From: Streptomyces sp. DvalAA-43
GTDB taxonomy: Bacteria; Actinomycetota; Actinomycetes; Streptomycetales; Streptomycetaceae
Reading direction: 5' to 3'
Assembly: GCF_900091725.1 (NCBI RefSeq)
Contig: NZ_FMBW01000087.1
Coordinates: 248,001 to 312,000 of the forward strand
DNA length: 64,000 nucleotides
Both the position numbers and the translations under genes were made by a program. Within the stretch, counting starts at the first letter, position 1, and each line of letters starts with the position of its first letter. Below, one piece after another: positions 35,212 through 44,507 of this stretch. Under the pieces are notes generated by a model. It made no database searches. It saw only the letters and a program-made list of their open reading frames with translations, and was not told the origin of the DNA.

Positions 35212-35388
35212 GCCCCGTCGACCTCCATTCATGTCACTAACGGCAATGTTAGCAACATGGAGGTTAGCGATTTCCTTCGCGGTCCTCGGCAGACGTGTCG
35301 AGCGACCCCTAGGTTGTAACAACAGTCTGCGCAGTGGCGGGCACTCAGAGTGTCGATTCGAGCAGGCCGCGCGGCTCGTGCACGGGCA
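35212..35388. promoter_or_regulatory. Promoter region of the DUF234 ATPase gene with GTTAGC repeats
   Basis: This short, AT-richer stretch upstream of the minus-strand ATPase gene contains AATGTTAGCAACATGGAGGTTAGCG (35242-35266), a direct repeat of GTTAGC, and a further TAACGG at 35238. It is the probable promoter/operator. It ends where the right copy of the 398-bp direct repeat begins. Confidence 0.4.
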
Positions 35389-35622
35389 GACGACGCCGAA
35401 GTGATCAAGCGCCTCACCCGGGAAGCGAACGGCGAACCGAACAGCGTCGACGCGTTCACCGCCGCCATGCACCCCGTCCGGATCGGCCTGTGGCACCCGA
35501 CCGGAGAGGCCGAGACCCGGATCGTCATGGACTACACGATCGACGCCGTGACCAGCGACGAACTCCTTGCCGTCAAGGTGGCCCGCGACGGGACCGTGGC
35601 ATCCGTCGACTGGGAAAGCTGA
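35389..35622 (+). pseudogene. Truncated 3' copy of the DUF2004 gene
   Basis: This reads DDAEVIKRLTREANGEP then SVDAFTAAMHPVRIGLWHPT through to ASVDWES and stop, the last 78 residues of the protein encoded at 26461-26967. Only two codons change the product within that stretch after the junction (Ile to Asn, Thr to Ala). The first half and the start are missing, and the DNA before 35389 is unrelated. It is a dead fragment left by the event that created the 398-bp direct repeats. Confidence 0.9.
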
Positions 35623-35786
35623 CAACGCCCAGCTCTGCCCCGGTGGTGGCGTGCCCCCTGCGGCACCGCACAGGGCACGGCACATCGCCCCGGGGATTCG
35701 GGTGATGCTCCGCAGCCTGGCCGCAGAACAGCAACTGGTCCAGGACGCCGACACCGGACAAAGAGCTCGCCCCCAGGCCGCACCGT
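35389..35786. repeat. 398-bp direct repeat, right copy
   Basis: This is the partner of 26734-27131. It ends 55 bp before the ychF terminator hairpin, so it marks the right border between accessory and core DNA. Both copies end within GCCCCCAGGCCGCACCG-like sequence, after which they diverge abruptly. Confidence 0.95.
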
Positions 35787-35840
35787 GAATCCACCGCGCC
35801 TTGACGAGCCACCCCACGACCCCAGCACGGGAAACGACCA

Positions 35841-35868
35841 GGGGCCCAACCTTGAAAGGCTGGACCCC
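35841..35868. terminator. Stem-loop terminator downstream of ychF
   Basis: GGGGCCCAACCTT pairs with AAGGCTGGACCCC, leaving two mismatches and a tight GA/TGAA loop. It lies 49 bases past the ychF stop on the minus strand and probably ends its transcript. Confidence 0.6.
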
Positions 35869-35916
35869 CTCTGACCTGCTTGTTTACCAGATCAGCGATG
35901 TGGCGGCATGTCACGG

Positions 35917-37005
<1,089 letters not shown>

Positions 37006-37225
37006 GTTGGCGACTTCCTGAGGAGTGAGGAGGTGGGCGGGAACGCTGCGGGCCCGGGTGGGCCGATTCTCCAGTTTACGGGCGGGGGCGACCGGGTACC
37101 CACGGGTCCGGTCGGGCACCGATCCGGTTCCCGTTCGGCCGTGTGGCATCGAACTCATCCCCTAGGTCGACCAAAGGGCGTGTCCCGCACCTGTTTCCGC
37201 CCGTCCGGAGACCTACGTTGTCCCG

Positions 37226-37822
37226 GTGGAGCAGCACAGGACACGTCCCCCGCAGCGCAGGCAGTCTCATCAGGCCCCGCTGTCCCCGCAGGGCACCATC
37301 GAGGAAACCGCGACCGTCTACCAGGTGGTGAGCCCGCCGGAGGGCCGCTCCCGTCCGGTGCCGCCCGTCGTGCTCGCGCTGCGCCGGCTGCCCAATCCCC
37401 GGCTGACCGGCATCGGGGCCGGGCTCTTCGCCGCCGCCGCCATGTTCGTGATCGCCTGCCTCGATCTGCTGGCCCTCGACGGTTCGGCGGTGGTGTTCGG
37501 GGTGCTGTTCCTGCCGGTCTGCGCGCTGACGGCGCTGTGGGTGCGGCCCGCGGACCTGGTGACGGCACCGATCATCGTGCCGATCGCGTTCGCCGTCGGC
37601 GTCATCCCGATCTCCGGCGGCACGGGCGGCTTCGGCGGCCAGACCATGGCGGTCGTCACCGCGCTCGCCGTGCACGCCGGGTGGCTGTACGGCGGAACGC
37701 TCATCGCCGGGCTCATCGCGACCGTACGGAAGGTCCGGCTTATGCGTCAGCGGCACCGCCGCGGCCCGCTCGCCGCACAGACGCCGCGCCCCCCGCAGGG
37801 ACCGCGCCGCCCGCGGCGGTAG
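37226..37822 (+). CDS. DUF6542-type small integral membrane protein
   Basis: The 198-residue protein has about 50 Pro/Gln/Arg-rich cytoplasmic residues, then four membrane helices (about 60-80 GIGAGLFAAAAMFVIACLDL, 85-105 AVVFGVLFLPVCALTALWV, 112-130 APIIVPIAFAVGVIPI, 142-165 MAVVTALAVHAGWLYGGTLI) and a basic tail. The pattern matches actinobacterial DUF6542 proteins of unknown function. GTG 37226 is used. It is divergent from ychF, with about 220 bp between starts. Confidence 0.7.
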   Translation: MEQHRTRPPQRRQSHQAPLSPQGTIEETATVYQVVSPPEGRSRPVPPVVLALRRLPNPRLTGIGAGLFAAAAMFVIACLDLLALDGSAVVFGVLFLPVCALTALWVRPADLVTAPIIVPIAFAVGVIPISGGTGGFGGQTMAVVTALAVHAGWLYGGTLIAGLIATVRKVRLMRQRHRRGPLAAQTPRPPQGPRRPRR

Positions 37823-37833
37823 GCGCAGGAGCA

Positions 37834-37873
<40 letters not shown>

Positions 37874-37914
37874 GATCAGGGCCTGTCCGGTCCTGATCCG
37901 CCGGACAGAAACAC

Positions 37915-38652
37915 CTAGCGGCCCGAGGCCGCCATCGCCGCGCCCACGATGCCGGCGTTGTTCTGCAGCTCCGCCGGCACCATCTCGGCCCGTACGTGCT
38001 CGATCAGGGGCAGGAACTTGTCGGCCTTGCGGCTGACCCCGCCGCCGATGATGAAGAGTTCGGGCGAGAACAGCATCTCCACATGGGCCAGGTACTTCTG
38101 CACCCGGTGCGCCCAGTGGTGCCAGCTCAGGTCCTCGTCCTCCTTGGCCTTGGTGGAGGCGTGCTTCTCCGCGTCGTGGCCGTTCAGCTCCAGGTGGCCC
38201 AGCTCGGTGTTGGGGACGAGCCGGCCGTCGACGAAGAGGGCGCTGCCGATCCCCGTACCGAGGGTCAGCACGATCACGGTCCCCTTGCGGCCCCGGCCCG
38301 CGCCGAAGGTCATCTCCGCGATGCCGGCCGCGTCCGCGTCGTTCAGCACGGTGACGGGGAGGCCAAGCCGGTCACCGATCAGTCCGCGGGCGTCCGTGTC
38401 GATCCAGCCCTTGTCGACGTTGGCGGCGGTACGGGTGACCCCGTCGGTGACGACGCCCGGGAAGGTGACGCCCACCGGGCCCGACCAGTCGAAATGGCCG
38501 ACGACCTCGGCCACGCACTCGACCACGCCCTTGGGCGTGGCCGGGTGCGGTGTCAGCACTTTGTGGCGCTCCTGCGCCAGGTCTCCGCGGTCCAGGTCCA
38601 CGGGAGCGCCCTTGATCCCGGATCCGCCGATGTCCACGCCGAAGATCTGCAT
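37915..38652 (-). CDS. ppgK: Polyphosphate glucokinase (PpgK)
   Basis: This 245-residue ROK-family kinase phosphorylates glucose with polyphosphate or ATP. The N-terminal phosphate loop FGVDIGGSGIKG, the DTDARG segment and LNDADAAGIAEMTFGAG contain the catalytic Asp. TLGTGIGSALFVDGRLVPNTELGHLELNG is typical of actinobacterial PpgK. A C-terminal FIIGGGVSRKADKFLPL helix-strand completes the fold. ATG 38652 is preferred over GTG 38661 since the protein family starts at MQIFGVDIGG. It lies 46 bp upstream of the ispH stop in tandem orientation, so the two may be co-transcribed. Confidence 0.95.
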   Translation of the reverse strand: MQIFGVDIGGSGIKGAPVDLDRGDLAQERHKVLTPHPATPKGVVECVAEVVGHFDWSGPVGVTFPGVVTDGVTRTAANVDKGWIDTDARGLIGDRLGLPVTVLNDADAAGIAEMTFGAGRGRKGTVIVLTLGTGIGSALFVDGRLVPNTELGHLELNGHDAEKHASTKAKEDEDLSWHHWAHRVQKYLAHVEMLFSPELFIIGGGVSRKADKFLPLIEHVRAEMVPAELQNNAGIVGAAMAASGR

Positions 38653-38697
38653 GCAGTCCACGGTACGGGCAGGCGGCCCGGCCCACTCCCCGGAACG

Positions 38698-39678
38698 CTA
38701 CTTCTCCGTGAGCGCGGCGGCCTCGGCGCGCAGATCGCGGCGGAGCTCCTTGGGCAGCGAGAAGGTGATGGACTCCTCGGCCGCCTTCACGATCTCCACG
38801 TCCTCGAAGCCGCGCTCGGACAGCCAGGCCAGCACGCCGTCGACCAGCACCTCGGGAACCGACGCACCGGAGGTGACGCCGACCGTGGAGACACCCTCCA
38901 GCCAGGCCTCGTCGATCTCTTCGGCGAAGTCGACCAGATGGGCGTCGTTCGCGCCGGCGCCGAGGGCGACCTCGACCAGGCGGACGGAGTTGGAGGAGTT
39001 CTTGGAGCCGACGACGATCACGAGATCGGCGTCCTCGCCCATCTGCTTCACCGCGATCTGGCGGTTCTGCGTGGCGTAGCAGATGTCGTCGCTGGGCGGC
39101 GAGATCAGGAGCGGGAACTTCTCCTTGAGCGCGCCGACGGTCTCCATCGTCTCGTCGACGGAGAGCGTGGTCTGGGAGAGCCAGACGACCTTGGACGGGT
39201 CGCGGACCTCGACACCGGCGACATCCTCGGGGCCGTCGACCAGCGTGATGTGGTCGGGGGCCTCGCCGGAGGTGCCGATGACCTCCTCGTGGCCCTCGTG
39301 GCCGATCAGGAGGATGTCGAAGTCGTCCTGCGCGAAGCGGACGGCTTCCTTGTGGACCTTGGTGACCAGGGGGCAGGTCGCGTCGATCGTGGCGAGCTTC
39401 CGCTCGGCCGCCTCCTCGTGCACGGTCGGCGCGACGCCGTGCGCGGAGAACATCACGATCGAGCCCTCGGGGACCTCCGCCGTCTCCTCGACGAAGATCG
39501 CGCCCTTCTTCTCCAGGGTCTGTACGACGTACTTGTTGTGGACGATCTCGTGGCGTACGTACACCGGGGAGCCGTACTGCTCCAGGGCTTTCTCCACGGC
39601 GATCACGGCACGGTCCACGCCCGCGCAGTAGCCACGGGGAGCGGCGAGCAGGACGCGGCGAGGTGTCGTAGCAGTCAT
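38698..39678 (-). CDS. ispH: 4-hydroxy-3-methylbut-2-enyl diphosphate reductase (IspH)
   Basis: This 326-residue [4Fe-4S] enzyme performs the last step of the MEP pathway, making IPP and DMAPP from HMBPP. The three cluster cysteines are Cys18 (APRGYCAGVDRAV), Cys102 (DATCPLVTKVHKE) and Cys200 (DDICYATQNRQ). IGHEGHEEVIGT and SGASVPE are further family motifs. ATG 39678 (MTATTPRRVLLA) fits best. An ATG nine bases upstream lacks a better ribosome site. It is divergent from the APC permease gene. Confidence 0.97.
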   Translation of the reverse strand: MTATTPRRVLLAAPRGYCAGVDRAVIAVEKALEQYGSPVYVRHEIVHNKYVVQTLEKKGAIFVEETAEVPEGSIVMFSAHGVAPTVHEEAAERKLATIDATCPLVTKVHKEAVRFAQDDFDILLIGHEGHEEVIGTSGEAPDHITLVDGPEDVAGVEVRDPSKVVWLSQTTLSVDETMETVGALKEKFPLLISPPSDDICYATQNRQIAVKQMGEDADLVIVVGSKNSSNSVRLVEVALGAGANDAHLVDFAEEIDEAWLEGVSTVGVTSGASVPEVLVDGVLAWLSERGFEDVEIVKAAEESITFSLPKELRRDLRAEAAALTEK

Positions 39679-39761
39679 GCGACCCATCGTAAGGCCGAGT
39701 CGAACGCGCGGAAGATCGGCCGGGTGGCGAGACTGATCGGTACGCGACCCAGGGAGGGCTC

Positions 39762-41162
39762 ATGTCGGAGAGCGGCAGCGGTGGCAGCGGCGGGAGCGGG
39801 GGCGCGGAAACGGCCGGGACGGCGGGGGCGCACACGGAGGACGGCAGGCTGCGGCGGACGCTCGGTTTCCGGGATCTGGTGGTCTACGGGCTCCTGTTCA
39901 TCGCGCCGATGGCGCCCGTCGGGGTGTTCGGCACGCTCGACGCGAAGTCCGACGGCGCCGTCGCGCTCGTCTATGTCGCGGCGACGGTGGTGATGGCGTT
40001 CACGGCGTTCAGCTACGCCCAGATGGTCCGGGTCGCCCCGCTGGCGGGCTCGGTCTTCGCCTACGCGCGCAAGGGGCTCGGGGAGGGGCCGGGGTTCATC
40101 GCCGGGTGGATGGCGATGCTCGACTATCTGCTGATCCCGGCGGTCGCCTACCTCTTCTCCGGGATCGCGCTGAATTCGCTGGTGCCGTCGGTGTCGCGCT
40201 GGGTGTGGACGGCGCTCGCCGTCGTCGTCACCACGCTGCTCAACCTGTGGGGTGTGCGGGCCGCCGCCCGGGTCGGCTTCGCGGTGCTCGCGATGGAGAT
40301 CGTGGTGCTGGCGGTGTTCCTGGTGTCGGCGGTGGTGGTTCTCGTACGGGACGGGGCGCAGCGCGGCTGGCTGACTCCGCTGACCGGTGACTCCCACTTC
40401 TCCATGTCGGCGGTGCTGGGGGCGGTGTCGGTGGCGGTGCTGTCGTATCTGGGCTTCGACGCGATCGCCTCGTTCGCGGAGGAGGTGACCGGGGGCTCGG
40501 CGAAGGTGGCGCGGGCGCTGCTGTTCTGTCTGGTGCTCGCGGGTGTGCTGTTCGTCGCGCAGGCGTATCTGGCGGCGCTGCTCGAACCGATGACGTCGGC
40601 GGAGCTGGCCGCCGATCCGGCCGCGCAGGGGTCGGCGTTCTACGACACGGTGGACTCGGCGGTCGGGGGCTGGCTGCACGATCTGGTGGCGGTGAGCAAG
40701 GCGATCGGGGCGGCCTTCGCGGCGCTGGCCGGGCAGGCGGCGGCGGGCCGGCTGCTCTTCGCGATGGCCCGGGAACGGCGGCTGCCCCGGGTGCTCGCGA
40801 AGGTCGACCCCCGGTCCGGGGTGCCGCGGCTCGCCATCCTGCTGGCCGCGACGGTGACGCTGATCGCCGCGGTGTGGGCGGCCCGGCGCGCCGACGGGCT
40901 GGACCATCTGGTGTCGGTCGTCGACATCGGCGCGCTGACGGCCTTCGTGCTGCTGCACGCGTCGGTGGTCGGCTGGTTCGCCGTACGCCGGATGGAGGGA
41001 CCGCCGAGCTGGTGGCGTCATGTGCTGGTGCCGGTGGTGGGTGCGGGGGTGCTGATCGCGGTGATCGTGGAGGCGACCGGGAGCGCTCAGCTGGTGGGGG
41101 CGTGCTGGTTCGGGGTGGGGCTGGTGGTGCTGGCGTTGCAGTGGGGGCGGCGTACGGGGTGA
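39762..41162 (+). CDS. APC-superfamily amino acid permease
   Basis: This 466-residue cytoplasmic-membrane transporter has a Gly/Ser-rich N-terminus of 30 residues, then about 12 helices. TM1 with the unwound segment FIAPMAPVGVFGTLD is characteristic of APC transporters. GYDAIASFAEEV-like LGFDAIASFAEEVTGG appears in TM6, and GRLLFAMARERRLPRVLAKV follows TM8. The substrate is unknown. The ATG follows GGGAGGG. It is divergent from ispH by 83 bp. Confidence 0.92.
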   Translation: MSESGSGGSGGSGGAETAGTAGAHTEDGRLRRTLGFRDLVVYGLLFIAPMAPVGVFGTLDAKSDGAVALVYVAATVVMAFTAFSYAQMVRVAPLAGSVFAYARKGLGEGPGFIAGWMAMLDYLLIPAVAYLFSGIALNSLVPSVSRWVWTALAVVVTTLLNLWGVRAAARVGFAVLAMEIVVLAVFLVSAVVVLVRDGAQRGWLTPLTGDSHFSMSAVLGAVSVAVLSYLGFDAIASFAEEVTGGSAKVARALLFCLVLAGVLFVAQAYLAALLEPMTSAELAADPAAQGSAFYDTVDSAVGGWLHDLVAVSKAIGAAFAALAGQAAAGRLLFAMARERRLPRVLAKVDPRSGVPRLAILLAATVTLIAAVWAARRADGLDHLVSVVDIGALTAFVLLHASVVGWFAVRRMEGPPSWWRHVLVPVVGAGVLIAVIVEATGSAQLVGACWFGVGLVVLALQWGRRTG

Positions 41163-41223
41163 GGCCGAGGCGGCGGGGTCGGTTGTGGGGCGGCGGGGCA
41201 GCTCGCGTGGGGCGCCGGGTTCC

Positions 41224-41308
41224 CGGTGACGCCCAGTGGTCGGAGACGCCCGGTGGTCGGAGACGCCCGGTGGCCGGAGACGCCCGGTGGCCGGTGGTGC
41301 CCGGTTGC
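41224..41308. repeat. Five tandem 17-bp repeats upstream of xseA
   Basis: Consecutive 17-mers with consensus CGGAGACGCCCGGTGGT start at 41224, 41241, 41258, 41275 and 41292. The middle three are almost identical and the outer ones drifted. They lie between the permease stop (41162) and the xseA start (41335), so they sit in the probable xseA leader. Confidence 0.9.
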
Positions 41309-41334
41309 CGGTGGGGGCCGATACGCTCGCTCGC

Positions 41335-42546
41335 ATGGCTCTCCAGACGTCCGCGGAAGCTCCGCTGCCCGTAGGTGATGTGTCGCGGCTGATCGGGGGC
41401 TGGATCGACCGGCTCGGGGCGGTCTGGGTCGAGGGGCAGATCACCCAGCTGTCGCGGCGGCCGGGTGCCGGGGTGGTGTTCCTGACGCTGCGCGACCCGT
41501 CGCAGGACATCTCGGTGAGTGTGACGTGCTTCCGGCAGGTCTTCGACCGGATCGCGGATGTGGTGACGGAGGGGGCGCGGGTCGTCGTCCTGGCCAAGCC
41601 CGAGTGGTACGCGCCCCGTGGCCAGCTGTCCCTGCGGGCCACGGAGATAAGGCCGGTCGGCATCGGCGAGCTGCTGGTCCGTCTGGAGCAGCTGAAGAAG
41701 TCGCTGGCCTCGGAGGGCCTCTTCGCGCTCGACCGGAAGAAGCCGCTGCCGTTCCTGCCGCAGCTGATCGGCCTGGTCTGCGGGCGGGCGTCGGCGGCCG
41801 AGCGCGATGTCCTGGAGAACGCCCGGCGGCGGTGGCCCGCGGTCCGCTTCGAGGTGCGCAATGCGGCGGTGCAGGGTGTGCACGCGGTGAATCAGGTGGT
41901 CCAGGCGGTGAAGGAGCTGGACGACCTGCCGGACGTCGACGTGATCGTCGTGGCGCGGGGCGGCGGCAGTGTGGAGGACCTGCTGCCGTTCTCGGACGAG
42001 CAGCTGATCCGGACGGTGGCCGCCTGCCGTACGCCGGTGGTGTCGGCGATCGGCCATGAGCCCGACTCGCCGCTGCTCGACCTGGTCGCGGACCTGCGCG
42101 CCTCCACGCCGACGGACGCGGCGAAGAAGATCGTGCCGGACGTGGGCGAGGAGCTGGACCGGGTGCGGCAGCTGCGCGACCGTGCGCTGCGGTCGGTACG
42201 GGGGCTGCTGGACCGGGAGGAGCGGGGGCTGGCGCACGCCCTGGGCCGGCCGTCGATGGAGCACCCTCAGCGGATGGTGGACGAGCGCGCGGCGGAGACC
42301 GACGCGCTGACCGGGCGGAGCCGGCGGGTGCTGGGCCATCTGCTGGACCGGGCCGACTCGGAGCTCGCCCACACCCGGGCGCGGGTGGTCGCGCTGTCGC
42401 CCGCGGCGACGCTGGAGCGCGGCTACGCGGTGCTCCAGCGGGCCGACGGCCATGTCGTACGGGCTCCCGAGGACGCCGGGGCGCCGGGTGATGTGCTCCG
42501 GGCGCGGGTCTCGGGCGGCGAGTTCGCCGTACGGGTGAGCGAGTGA
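41335..42546 (+). CDS. xseA: Exodeoxyribonuclease VII large subunit (XseA)
   Basis: This 403-residue catalytic subunit degrades single-stranded DNA to oligonucleotides, with XseB. An N-terminal OB-fold (about 20-115: GAVWVEGQITQLSRRPG, VFLTLRDPSQDISVSVTCF) is followed by the catalytic domain with LIGLVCGRASAAERDVLENARRRWP and VIVVARGGGSVEDLLPFSDEQLIRT, then SAIGHEPDSPLLDLVADLRASTPTDAAKKIVPD. A helical C-terminus carries LSPAATLERGYAVLQ. ATG 41335 (MALQTSAEAPL) is the family start. Frames extending through the upstream 17-bp repeats are spurious. Confidence 0.96.
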   Translation: MALQTSAEAPLPVGDVSRLIGGWIDRLGAVWVEGQITQLSRRPGAGVVFLTLRDPSQDISVSVTCFRQVFDRIADVVTEGARVVVLAKPEWYAPRGQLSLRATEIRPVGIGELLVRLEQLKKSLASEGLFALDRKKPLPFLPQLIGLVCGRASAAERDVLENARRRWPAVRFEVRNAAVQGVHAVNQVVQAVKELDDLPDVDVIVVARGGGSVEDLLPFSDEQLIRTVAACRTPVVSAIGHEPDSPLLDLVADLRASTPTDAAKKIVPDVGEELDRVRQLRDRALRSVRGLLDREERGLAHALGRPSMEHPQRMVDERAAETDALTGRSRRVLGHLLDRADSELAHTRARVVALSPAATLERGYAVLQRADGHVVRAPEDAGAPGDVLRARVSGGEFAVRVSE

Positions 42547-42594
42547 GCGCCCCCGGTGGCGGGGCGGACGGCTCCGGGCGCGGACCGGTCGGAG

Positions 42595-42692
42595 TAGTCG
42601 CAGGTGTGCGCGGTGTCGCAGGTATGTGCGCGGGTGTCGAAGATGCGCGCGGTGGCGCGGACGTGCGCGCGGGTGTCGCGTGCGCGGGTATG
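42595..42692. repeat. Degenerate GTGTCG/GTGCGCG repeats between xseA and xseB
   Basis: Units of roughly 18-21 bp built from GTGCGCGGGTGTCG variants recur about five times in the 196-bp spacer. The spacing is irregular, so the boundaries are approximate. Confidence 0.55.
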
Positions 42693-42742
42693 GACGGACG
42701 AGGTCACAGGCTCCCGGTGGGCCGGAACGTAGGGTGGGACGC

Positions 42743-43006
42743 ATGACGGACGACGCGACTACGGCGGCTGGTGCCACGGGCACGCTCGGCTACGAGCAGG
42801 CCCGCGACGAGCTGATCGAGGTGGTGCGCCGCCTGGAGGCGGGCGGTACGACGCTGGAGGAGTCGCTCGCGCTCTGGGAGCGGGGCGAGGAGCTGGCGAA
42901 GGTGTGCCGGCACTGGCTGGAAGGCGCGCGCGCCCGGCTGGACGCGGCCCTCGCGGGTCCGGCAGACACCCAGGAGAGCGGCGGCACGGCGGCCGACAAC
43001 GGCTGA
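42743..43006 (+). CDS. xseB: Exodeoxyribonuclease VII small subunit (XseB)
   Basis: This 87-residue helical-hairpin protein has the XseB signature: GYEQARDELIEVVRRLEAGGTTLEESLALWERGEELAKVCRHWLEGARARL. It assembles in several copies on one XseA. ATG 42743 begins an acidic/Ala-rich tail of about 20 residues before the conserved helix. Unusually it is separated from xseA by 196 bp of repeat-rich DNA instead of overlapping it. Confidence 0.95.
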   Translation: MTDDATTAAGATGTLGYEQARDELIEVVRRLEAGGTTLEESLALWERGEELAKVCRHWLEGARARLDAALAGPADTQESGGTAADNG

Positions 43007-43121
43007 GCGCGCTGTGGGACCCATCACTCGGCTCCCGTTTTAGTTGAACATTAACCTACCTCTCCGTTACCGTGATCGTCGTTGCTCGATCCCCGTGTAC
43101 ATCCGGAAGGTAATACGCACG

Positions 43122-43712
43122 ATGTCCCTCGCTCTTGACCCCGCCGCCCAGGACCTCCTCTTCCGTGAGGCCCGCACCGCCAACACCTTCTCCGACGAGC
43201 CGGTGACCGAGGAGCAGGTCCAGGCGATCTACGACCTGGTCAAGTACGGGCCCACCGCGTTCAACCAGTCGCCGCTGCGCGTCATCCTGGTCCGCTCCGA
43301 CGACGCCCGCGCGCGCCTCGTGAAGCACATGGCCGAGGGCAACCAGCCGAAGACCTCGACCGCCCCGCTGGTCGCGATCCTGGCCACCGACAACGAGTTC
43401 CACGAGGAGCTCCCGGCCCTGCTGCCGCACTTCCCGCAGGCCAAGGACGCCTTCTTCTCCGAGCGCCCGGTCCGCGAGTCGGCCGCCGCGCTGAACGGCG
43501 CGCTGCAGGCCGCGTACTTCATCATCGGCGTCCGCGCCGCCGGCCTGGCCGCGGGCCCGATGACCGGCTACGACGCCGCGGGCATCGAGAAGGAGTTCCT
43601 GGACGGCGACCACAACGTGCTGATGGTCGTCAACATCGGCAAGCCGGGCGAGGACGCCTGGTTCCCGCGTCTGCCGCGTCTGGCCTACGACGAGGTCGTC
43701 ACGACCGTCTGA
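43122..43712 (+). CDS. Nitroreductase-family FMN oxidoreductase (malonic semialdehyde reductase RutE-like)
   Basis: This 196-residue flavoenzyme has the RutE/HadB-type nitroreductase pattern: LDPAAQDLLFREARTANTF, YDLVKYGPTAFNQSPLRVILVRS (FMN phosphate site region), ALNGALQAAYFIIGVRAAGLAAGPMTGYDAAGIE and VVNIGKPGEDAWFPRLPRL. The reaction would be NAD(P)H-dependent reduction of an enone, quinone or 3-oxopropanoate. There are no rut genes nearby, so the substrate is open. ATG 43122 has GGAAGG. The 40 bp upstream contain an AT-rich TTAGTTGAACATTAACCTA, a possible promoter/operator. Confidence 0.88.
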   Translation: MSLALDPAAQDLLFREARTANTFSDEPVTEEQVQAIYDLVKYGPTAFNQSPLRVILVRSDDARARLVKHMAEGNQPKTSTAPLVAILATDNEFHEELPALLPHFPQAKDAFFSERPVRESAAALNGALQAAYFIIGVRAAGLAAGPMTGYDAAGIEKEFLDGDHNVLMVVNIGKPGEDAWFPRLPRLAYDEVVTTV

Positions 43713-43727
43713 CCGTCGCCACGCGCA

Positions 43728-43775
43728 CATGCGGAAGGCCCTGGAGCACCTCGGTGCTCCAGGGCCTTCCGCATG
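43728..43775. terminator. Near-ideal terminator hairpin (22-bp stem, CTCG tetraloop)
   Basis: The sequence from 43728 to 43749 is exactly complementary to 43754-43775, with a CTCG tetraloop between. It begins 16 bp after the nitroreductase stop. It is symmetric enough to serve both strands, protecting the convergent DUF4245 gene. Confidence 0.9.
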
Positions 43776-43836
43776 AACGATGAACGCGGGAAGAGCCGTG
43801 CGCGGCTGCCGTGCACCCCGGGGGGCGTCAGGACGA

Positions 43837-44355
43837 TCAGGACGACTTGAGCGCGGCGGCCATCTCCGCCAGCCGCTCCGGCGAGGCGGAACCCGTGACC
43901 ACCGTGGTCGAGCCCTCCTCGTGTCGCACGAGGGCGTCGTACTTCGAGCCCTTCCAGTGCTGCCAGGTCTCGCCCGCGACCTGCTGCGTACGGCCGGTGT
44001 TCCTGGCGTCCTGGCTGACCTCGGTCACGTACTTCTTCGCCGGGGACGTGGACTGCTCCACCGCGACGTACTTGCCGTCCGGGTCGAGGAAGCCCAGGTG
44101 CCAGCTGTTGCCCGCCTTGCGGTCGTAGCTGACCGAGGTCGGCTTCCACTTCTCGGTCAGTCCGTCCGGGGCGACCACGGGATACGGCGCCGCGCGCCGG
44201 GCCGTCAGGAGCTCCACCCGGTAGTCGACCGCCTTGACCGGGTTGGCGTTCTCGTCGTGCGGAACGAAGATGTAAACAACCCCTGCCGCAGCGGAGATGA
44301 CCGCCATCGACAGGAACATGTCCCGCACCGTCTGCTTGCCTCGCTTGCTAGCCAC
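43837..44355 (-). CDS. DUF4245 membrane-anchored protein
   Basis: This 172-residue protein has one N-terminal membrane helix (about 13-32, MFLSMAVISAAAGVVYIFVP) and a secreted/periplasmic-side domain with VDYRVELLTARRAAPYPVVAPDGLTEKWKPTSVSYD and GFLDPDGKYVAVEQS. These are hallmarks of DUF4245, found almost only in Actinobacteria. Its function is unknown. The conserved position next to glpX and xseB on the opposite strand is common in streptomycetes. The start is GTG 44355. Confidence 0.9.
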   Translation of the reverse strand: MASKRGKQTVRDMFLSMAVISAAAGVVYIFVPHDENANPVKAVDYRVELLTARRAAPYPVVAPDGLTEKWKPTSVSYDRKAGNSWHLGFLDPDGKYVAVEQSTSPAKKYVTEVSQDARNTGRTQQVAGETWQHWKGSKYDALVRHEEGSTTVVTGSASPERLAEMAAALKSS

Positions 44356-44401
44356 GGGTCCATGGTCGCATTAGGCCCGATGGGCCCGACCCGGGGGCAG
44401 C

Positions 44402-44423
44402 CGCTCATAAGTCGCTCATAAGT
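44402..44423. promoter_or_regulatory. Exact 11-bp tandem direct repeat upstream of glpX
   Basis: CGCTCATAAGT occurs twice without spacer (44402-44412, 44413-44423), 85 bp before the glpX start. An 11-bp direct repeat puts both copies on the same helix face, as for PhoP-like response regulators. The sequence itself does not match the PHO box. It could equally serve the divergent DUF4245 gene. Confidence 0.45.
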
Positions 44424-44507
44424 GACCCGGTCTGCTCATTTTGTCGACCTGACGATAGAGTCACAGCACCCTCTTCCGGTCGTCGCCGTACAGAAAGGTG
44501 CGCTTCG

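Noticed and set aside
35350..35622. Intact small gene at the right repeat copy
   Set aside because: Only the last 78 codons match DUF2004. The residues before the junction are unrelated and no ribosome site is present, so it is a truncated fragment.
26734..35786. Integrative element with att sites
   Set aside because: The direct repeats are long and within a protein gene, not a tRNA. No integrase, excisionase or replication gene is visible, so recombination-based duplication is the simpler reading.
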